NCBI GenBank assembly: GCA_050247515.1
Contig: JBFWUB010000009.1
Location: 62,001-126,000 of the forward strand
Reading direction: 5' to 3'
Source: RAM1 sp050247515
GTDB lineage: Bacteria; Pseudomonadota; Gammaproteobacteria; Burkholderiales; Burkholderiaceae_C
Length of the DNA: 64,000 nucleotides
Shown: positions 59,468 to 64,000 of the stretch, one piece after another
Layout of the letters: every line of letters starts with the position of its first letter
Position numbering within the stretch: position 1 is the stretch's first letter
The notes under the pieces: model-generated
Seen by the model: only the letters and a program-made list of their open reading frames with translations
Told to the model about the DNA's origin: nothing
The model's database searches: none
Position numbers and translations under genes: made by a program

Positions 59468-59914
59468 ATGGCTACCCACACCATCCGCCTGCACCGCGTG
59501 CTGCGCACCACGCCCGCCAAGGTCTTTCGCGCCTTCACCGAGCCCGCCGCGTTCGAGCGCTGGCTGCCACCGTTTGGCTACACCGGCAAGGTCCACAGCA
59601 TGGACGCCCAGGTCGGCGGCGCGTGGCGCATGTCGTTCACCAATTTCGGCACGGGCAACGGCCATTCATTCGGCGGCAAATACCTGGAGCTGGTGCCCGG
59701 CCAGCGCATTGCCTATGACGCCACCTTTGACGACCCCAACCTGCCCGGCACCATGAAGACCACCGTGGTGCTGACCCCCGTGGTGTGCGGCACCGATGTG
59801 GCCATCACGCAGGAGGGCATCCCCGAGGTGATCCCGCCGGAGATGTGCTACCTGGGCTGGCAGGAGTCGCTGGTGGCGCTGGCGCAGCTGGTGGAGCCGG
59901 ATATTCCGGGGTGA
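59468..59914 (+). CDS. SRPBCC/AHSA1-type protein
   Basis: 148 residues from the ATG at 59468 (CAGGAGA eight bases before). START-like/AHSA1 fold: HRVLRTTPAKVFRAFTEPAAFERWLPP at the start, a GGKYLELVPGQRI strand, and C-terminal helix YLGWQESLVALAQLVEP. Members bind hydrophobic ligands or act as Hsp90 activator-like domains; many are stress-linked. No specific function. Alone on its strand. Confidence 0.82.
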   Translation: MATHTIRLHRVLRTTPAKVFRAFTEPAAFERWLPPFGYTGKVHSMDAQVGGAWRMSFTNFGTGNGHSFGGKYLELVPGQRIAYDATFDDPNLPGTMKTTVVLTPVVCGTDVAITQEGIPEVIPPEMCYLGWQESLVALAQLVEPDIPG

Positions 59915-59937
59915 GGGCTGGCGGGCACACGCCGTTT

Positions 59938-60339
59938 CTACGGGCGGAACTTGCGCACCAGCTCCTGCACAGTCGGCCCACCTGCCTGCAGCGAGCCCGA
60001 CACCTTGATGATGCTCAGCGTGCGCTCGGAGCCCGACTCCAGCGTGGCCTGGTGCACGGCCTGCAGCAGCGGCCAGACCTTGTCCGCCGGGCCTTCAATG
60101 ACCGTGCCCATGCCGTGTACTTCATAACGCAGGCCCGACTTCTGGATGACGGCGATGGCGGCGTCCACATGCTTGTAGCGGTTGTCTGCCGTGCCTGCGG
60201 GCCGGGGGATGACCTGGATCTCGGCAATCATGTGGTTGGCCGGCGCCGGTTGCGCCCCGGCCGCGCCGCAGGCCAGCAGCGGCAGCAACAGCAGCAGGGG
60301 CCGCAGGCGGCGCGACAGAGAAAACGATGGATGGGCCAT
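59938..60339 (-). CDS. Exported thiamine-binding (COG0011) protein
   Basis: 133 residues from the second ATG at 60339 (AAGGAAAG nine bases upstream; the ATG at 60345 is too close to it). A hydrophobic leader (LRPLLLLLPLLACGAAGAQ) precedes a complete COG0011/MTH1187-YkoF-like domain: MIAEIQVIPRPAGT, AIAVIQKSGLRYEVHGMGTVIEGPADKVWPLLQAVHQA. This domain binds thiamine, and the TPP riboswitch directly upstream supports that. Most relatives are cytoplasmic; export here points to periplasmic capture of thiamine or a related pyrimidine. LLAC could also be a lipobox, so it may be a lipoprotein. Confidence 0.75.
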   Translation of the reverse strand: MAHPSFSLSRRLRPLLLLLPLLACGAAGAQPAPANHMIAEIQVIPRPAGTADNRYKHVDAAIAVIQKSGLRYEVHGMGTVIEGPADKVWPLLQAVHQATLESGSERTLSIIKVSGSLQAGGPTVQELVRKFRP

Positions 60340-60377
60340 GTGCATCTTTCCTTCAGCAAAGATGCAGGATCAGCGGG

Positions 60378-60521
60378 CGTTCCGGGCCGCCATGCCAGCG
60401 CGAGAAGAGGGCGCTGGCGGGCCTGCGGAACGTGCTTCCCTGCGCGAGGATTACCTCAATCAGGTTCAAAGGGACTCTCTCAGTCAGCGCGCGCCTTGCG
60501 TCTGCGCCAACACCCCCAGCG
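60378..60521 (-). promoter_or_regulatory. TPP (thiamine pyrophosphate) riboswitch with downstream hairpin
   Basis: Reading the minus strand from 60521, the aptamer has all conserved blocks in order: GCTGGGGGTG, then GACTGAGAGAGTCCCTTTGA (consensus CUGAGA and CCCUU-GA), ACCTGATTGAGGTAATCCTC (consensus ACCUGAUC-GGGUAAU) and GCGCAGGGAA; P1 closes GCT/AGC. The aptamer spans about 60433-60521. Directly after it, CGTTCC/GGAACG (60378-60383 and 60427-60432) and GCCAGCGC/GCGCTGGC make a long hairpin that overlaps P1 and probably is the switching element. It should lower expression of the thiamine-binding protein when TPP is plentiful. Confidence 0.93.
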
Positions 60522-60649
60522 GATGGCCTTGCCGGCAACTTGCGGTCGCAGTCAAGGTGGGCGGATTGTAGCTGCGCAACTTCCGCCTTGAGTCGAATAC
60601 TCCATGCCATCGCCTTACCTCCTTTGACAGTACCCGAGCTGGCCCGGCA

Positions 60650-61245
60650 TGCATTGCGACGCTGCCATGATCGGCGAAGCACTTGCGCGTGCCAAGCGTG
60701 CCCAGGGCATCGTTGAGGGCAAGTTGTCGGCTACTCCGGCATGCGCTCCATCCTGGTCGGCCGGTACCGAACCAACCCCATGCAGATCGTGAGCGGCCCC
60801 GACGGTCACGAGACCGTGCATTACCAAGCCCCCCAAGCCGACGCGGTGCCGGGCGAGATGGCCAACTTCCTGGCCTGGTTCAACGCCGAGCGGGGAGAGG
60901 ACCCGCTGCTGAAGGCCGCGCTGGCGCATTTGTGGTTTGAAACCATTCACCCGTTCGACGACGGCAACGGCCGGGTGGGCCGCAACATCGTGGAGCTGTG
61001 CCTGGCCCGCGAAGCAGGGGAATCGAGCTTACCTGGTTCATCGAACAGGTGCGCCTGGCGTGGGAGCGTGCGGCGGGTGTCGTTGACGCCTCACTGGAAA
61101 AGGCCCGCTTCTGGTCCGTTCACGGCGCCATCGACCTGACACCCCGGCAGCGCAAGGCTGTCAACAGTCTGCTCGATCGTGGGCCCGGTGGATTCGAGGG
61201 CGGGCTGAACACGCGCAAGTACGTGAGCCTCACCGGCGCATCACG
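60650..61245 (+). pseudogene. Disrupted fic gene
   Basis: Plus-strand pieces of one Fic protein in different frames: AAMIGEALARAKRAQGIVEG (60670s), then from about 60741 RSILVGRYRTNP...LWFETIHPFDDGNGRVGRNIVELCLA with the full HPFDDGNGR active site, and after a deletion near 61015 the C-terminal LTWFIEQVRLAWERAAGV...NTRKYVSLTGAS part. At least two frameshifts and the loss of ~60-70 residues between the core and the C-terminal winged helix make it non-functional. It differs from the intact Fic at 652-1830 (HPFDDGNGR versus HPFGNGNGR), so it is not a copy of it. Confidence 0.75.
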
Positions 61246-61305
61246 CGCAGCGGCTCACGCCTTGTGGAGCTGACCATCATCAGCGACGCGGGCAGGATCA
61301 GGCAG
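61243..61305 (+). pseudogene. 3' fragment of an ABC binding-protein gene
   Basis: In one frame the sequence reads TRSGSRLVELTIISDAGRIR-Q. The intact binding protein at 44554-45681 ends MRSGSRFVELSIVTGAGKIR-Q, 15 of 20 positions identical. The fragment has no start, no stop at the expected position and directly joins the fic remnant, so this spot is a recombination scar between two degraded genes. Confidence 0.65.
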
Positions 61306-61393
61306 CAAAAAAAGCGGACTGCGCACACGGCCCGGCTCGTTCTAGAATTCTCCTACGCAAGGGGGCATCAGCCGTGCTTTGCGGGGAGGTGAT

Positions 61394-63085
61394 ATGAACG
61401 CTGGCAGAGCCGAGGAACGCCGCTTGCCACAGCCTGAACGGCTCGTGCAGGACGGCTTTGTCCATTCATTCGATGCCCACCGGCCCCACGCGGGCTACGT
61501 GGCCACCAGCCGTTCCCCTTTCCTCTCGACCCTTGCACCCGGGCGCAGCCAGTGGCGCGCCGCCTGGGGGGTGGTGCTGCTGTCGCTGGCGCTGTTCGTG
61601 GCGGCGGTGCCGTTTGCCAGGCTGCCGCTGGCGCAGGTGCCGGCCTTTTTGCCCATCTACCAGGCGGCGCTGATTGTGGTGGACCTGATCACCATGGTGC
61701 TGCTGCTGGGCCAGTACGCCATCCTCAAGTCGCGCAGCCTGCTCATCCTGGCCTGCGCCTACCTGTTCAGTGCGCTGATGGCCGTGAGCCATGCCTTGAG
61801 CTTTCCCGGCCTGTTCACCGCCAGCGGGCTGCTGGGTGGCGGGCAAACCACGGCCTGGCTCTACTTCCTGTGGCACGCGGGATTTCCGCTGTTTGTGCTG
61901 GCCTATGCAGGGACCAAAGGGGCGCAGGGCGGGCACAGCGCGCGCACCCGCGTGCGCGTGGGCGCGGCCATCACGCTGACTGTGGCGGCCGCCGTGGCGC
62001 TGGTCATGCTGGCGCAGGCGATCTCGCCCGTGCTGCCGCTGATGCGCGGCAATGCCGACGCGCAGGCCAAGTCCGCGGTGGCAGCGATCACCTGGCTGGT
62101 CGGCGCGGGCGCGCTGGTGATGCTGTGGTGGCGCCGCCCGCATTCGGTGATCGACCTGTGGCTGATGGTGGTGCTGTGCGTGTGGGCAGCCGACACGGCG
62201 CTGGCTGCGGTGTTCAACAGCGCGCGCTACGACGTGGGCTGGTACGCGGGACGGCTGTACGGCCTGATGGCCAGCAGCTTCGTGCTGGCTGTGCTGCTGC
62301 TGGAAAACAGCATGCTCTATGCCCGCCTGGTTGAAGCCAACGAGGCCCAGCGCCGCCGCGCCGCGGAGCTGCACCGGCTGAGCACCGAGCTGGAGGCGGC
62401 CAACCGCGACCTGGACGCCTTTGCCGGGGGCCTGGCGCACGACCTGCAGCAGCCCATCATCAGCATCGGCGCGTTTGCCCAGGTCATCCAGCGGCAAAGC
62501 GGCCACCTGGTTGCCAGGAGCGATGCGTCCCACCTGCAATACATCATCAACGCCACGCAGATGGCACACCGCATGATCCGCAGCCTGCTGGATTTCGCGC
62601 GGCTGGGGGAGCGCAAGATCGAGGCAAAGCCGGTGGACCTGGGCCCGCTGGTGCAGGAGGCCCGCGCCAGCCTTTCGGCCGATGCCGCGCGAGTGCGCTG
62701 GCAGGTGGGGCCCCTGCCCGTCGTCCATGGCGATGCATCGCTGCTGCTGCTGGCGCTGGTGAACCTGCTGTCCAACGCGGTCAAGTACAGCGCGGCGCGC
62801 GAGGACCCCGAAATACAGGTGGATGGCCACGGCGATGCGGCTGGCGGCTGGCGCATCTGCGTGCGCGACAACGGCATCGGCTTTGAGATGGCGCAGGCCT
62901 CGCGCCTGTTCAGGCCGTTTGAGCGCCTGCACTCGGCCGCCGCATTCGAAGGCACCGGCATGGGCCTGGCCAATGTGCGGCGCATCATGGTGCGCCATGG
63001 CGGTACGGTCGAGGCCGTGTCGTCGCCAGGCCAGGGGGCGGCGTTCACGCTGGTGTTTCCGGGCGCGGCGTTGCGGGCGGCCTGA
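61394..63085 (+). CDS. Sensor histidine kinase with MASE4 membrane domain
   Basis: 563 residues from the ATG at 61394 (GGGGAGG upstream). Residues ~55-310 form the MASE4 integral-membrane sensor (about eight hydrophobic segments; AVPFARLPLAQVPAFLPIYQ and ALSFPGLFTASGLLGGGQTTAW are typical). HisKA follows with the phosphorylated histidine in AGGLAHDLQQPI (near residue 355), then HATPase_c with N-box NLLSNAVKYSA, G1 DNGIGFEMAQ and G2 GTGMGLANVRRI. No response regulator is adjacent, so its partner is elsewhere. Signal unknown. Confidence 0.88.
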   Translation: MNAGRAEERRLPQPERLVQDGFVHSFDAHRPHAGYVATSRSPFLSTLAPGRSQWRAAWGVVLLSLALFVAAVPFARLPLAQVPAFLPIYQAALIVVDLITMVLLLGQYAILKSRSLLILACAYLFSALMAVSHALSFPGLFTASGLLGGGQTTAWLYFLWHAGFPLFVLAYAGTKGAQGGHSARTRVRVGAAITLTVAAAVALVMLAQAISPVLPLMRGNADAQAKSAVAAITWLVGAGALVMLWWRRPHSVIDLWLMVVLCVWAADTALAAVFNSARYDVGWYAGRLYGLMASSFVLAVLLLENSMLYARLVEANEAQRRRAAELHRLSTELEAANRDLDAFAGGLAHDLQQPIISIGAFAQVIQRQSGHLVARSDASHLQYIINATQMAHRMIRSLLDFARLGERKIEAKPVDLGPLVQEARASLSADAARVRWQVGPLPVVHGDASLLLLALVNLLSNAVKYSAAREDPEIQVDGHGDAAGGWRICVRDNGIGFEMAQASRLFRPFERLHSAAAFEGTGMGLANVRRIMVRHGGTVEAVSSPGQGAAFTLVFPGAALRAA

Positions 63086-63130
63086 GGCCTCGCCACCGGC
63101 CGGCTCATTTCGCCGCCCCGATCCGCCGCA

Positions 63131-63247
63131 TCATCCGCCGCCTGGGGGCATGCGGAAGTTCTCCATGATGTGCTGCTCGGCGCGTTTCAGTGCGGCCGAC
63201 GCCGATTCCATCCATGCCCTCAGTCGTTCAACAAGTCGTTGTGTCAT
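63131..63247 (-). CDS. Possible 38-residue small protein
   Basis: In the gap between the histidine kinase and the last LysR gene the minus strand has MTQRLVERLRAWMESASAAL followed by KRAEQHIMENFRMPPGGG-stop. The peptide is an amphipathic helix with a Pro/Gly tail, and codon use is normal for the region. There is no good ribosome site and no known family. Position divergent to the LysR gene is suitable for a LysR target, but this could also be chance. Confidence 0.25.
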   Translation of the reverse strand: MTQRLVERLRAWMESASAALKRAEQHIMENFRMPPGGG

Positions 63248-63320
63248 CAGGCAGTCATGCTGCGGGCTGCGCTACCATCTGTAAAGTTGAATTAACTAAA
63301 CGATCAAGTCAGGAAATCTG

Positions 63321-64000
63321 ATGCGTAACCTCAACCTCGACCAGCTGCAGACGCTCATCGCCATTGCCGACCTGGGCACCTTTGCCGCCGCCGCGCAGGC
63401 CCTGCACCTGTCGCCGCCTGCGATCAGCCTGCACATCAAGGAGCTGGAGTCGCGCATGAACGAGGTGCTGCTGGTGCGCGGGCGCCGCCGCGCCGAGCTG
63501 ACGCACGCAGGCAGCATCCTGGTGCAGGAGGGGCGCAAGCTGCTGGGCGCCAGCGACGAGCTGATCGAGCTGGTGCGCCGGCGCGCTTCGGGGCACGAGG
63601 GCATCGTGCGCATCGGTGTGTCGGCCGGCGTCAGCACGCGGCTTTTGCCGCTGATCCTGGAGTCGCTCACGCGCAAACACCCGGGTATTGAAGTGAAGCT
63701 GGAGGCCGAGGGCACGGCCTCCGCCATGCTGCGGCTGAAGGCGGCCACGCTGGACATTGCCATCGTGGCGCAGCCGCAGGGCGCGGTGGACGGCATCCAG
63801 CTCACGCCCTGGCGCAACGACCCCATCGTGGTGCTGCTGCCCGCCGCGTGGAAGCCGCCCCGGCTGGTCACGCCCGACTGGCTGGCCGGGCGGCGCTGGG
63901 CCTCTTTTGCGCCGGCCACGCAGATGCACGGCCTGATCACCGGCTGGTTTGGCCAGGCTGGCCACAACCCGCGGCCGTTCCTGACCATGAGCTACCCCGG
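63321..64000 (+). CDS. LysR-type regulator, 5' part (runs off window end)
   Basis: 226 codons to the window edge. Start supported by CAGGAAA before the ATG at 63321. Helix-turn-helix in residues 3-65 (LNLDQLQTLIAIADLGTFAA, SPPAISLHIKELESRMNEVL) and the beginning of the effector domain (GIVRIGVSAGVSTRLLPLIL). The upstream gap is AT-rich (AAGTTGAATTAACTAAAC), with the dyad-like GTTGAATTAAC. Target genes lie outside the window or divergently. Confidence 0.88.
   Translation, partial: MRNLNLDQLQTLIAIADLGTFAAAAQALHLSPPAISLHIKELESRMNEVLLVRGRRRAELTHAGSILVQEGRKLLGASDELIELVRRRASGHEGIVRIGVSAGVSTRLLPLILESLTRKHPGIEVKLEAEGTASAMLRLKAATLDIAIVAQPQGAVDGIQLTPWRNDPIVVLLPAAWKPPRLVTPDWLAGRRWASFAPATQMHGLITGWFGQAGHNPRPFLTMSYP

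Overview
The window looks like a chromosomal segment of a GC-rich betaproteobacterium, most likely family Comamonadaceae (Acidovorax, Variovorax, Hydrogenophaga or Polaromonas type). This is inferred from GC-rich codon use, the large number of Bug/TctC-type and ABC-type binding proteins with LysR regulators, a urea transporter of the urtABCDE type, and short GC-rich intergenic repeats of a kind common in that family. I saw no rRNA, tRNA, CRISPR array, integrase or insertion sequence.

The dominant theme is catabolism of purines and urea down to glyoxylate and glycerate. Left to right: the start of a TonB-dependent receptor (1-226); a Fic protein followed by the stub of a type I restriction hsdR gene (578-1830); the urea ABC transporter urtABCDE (2133-7836); small proteins, a haloacid dehalogenase and alaC (7890-11571); an isolated ureD with two purine-type deaminases, a Rieske oxygenase, two related binding proteins and one ABC transporter (11725-18608); an orphan CesT-like type III secretion chaperone and a cation/proton antiporter; the glyoxylate to glycerate module glxR-hyi-gcl with a LysR regulator (20596-25131); an accessory stretch with an AAA ATPase, a broken HipA-like gene, a DUF899/beta-propeller/regulator trio and a DinG-like helicase (25150-32840); the urate/allantoin block (32880-44437: 8-oxoguanine deaminase, nucleobase permease, M20 hydrolase, a UraD-AllC fusion, allantoinase puuE, a GntR regulator, uraH, xdhC, membrane urate hydroxylase puuD); rdgC; a tartrate/glycerate operon (ttuC, Bug protein, phosphatase, ttuD); an acyl-CoA-type operon (amidohydrolase, CoA transferase, HMG-CoA-lyase-like enzyme) with its LysR regulator and a Bug protein (53955-59019); and a mixed right end with a TPP riboswitch, a Fic/binding-protein pseudogene scar, a MASE4 histidine kinase and a truncated LysR gene.

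The modules fit together. Purines are imported and deaminated, urate goes through 5-hydroxyisourate, OHCU, allantoin and allantoate, glyoxylate is condensed by Gcl and reduced by GlxR to glycerate, which TtuD can phosphorylate, while released urea is matched by a urea importer and a urease accessory gene. Three steps are missing from the window: xanthine dehydrogenase subunits, urease structural genes and a recognised ureidoglycolate enzyme.

Two regulatory or structural features stand out. A TGTATACA operator occurs before the permease, the GntR regulator and puuD, and defines a candidate purine regulon. The same block carries four copies (plus one core-less stem) of a ~235-245 bp palindromic intergenic element whose arms are perfectly or almost perfectly complementary within each copy but differ between copies. 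This element family is the best candidate here for something undescribed. A second candidate is the divergent, FNR-box-containing promoter with nested inverted arms that controls the Rieske oxygenase/deaminase cluster.
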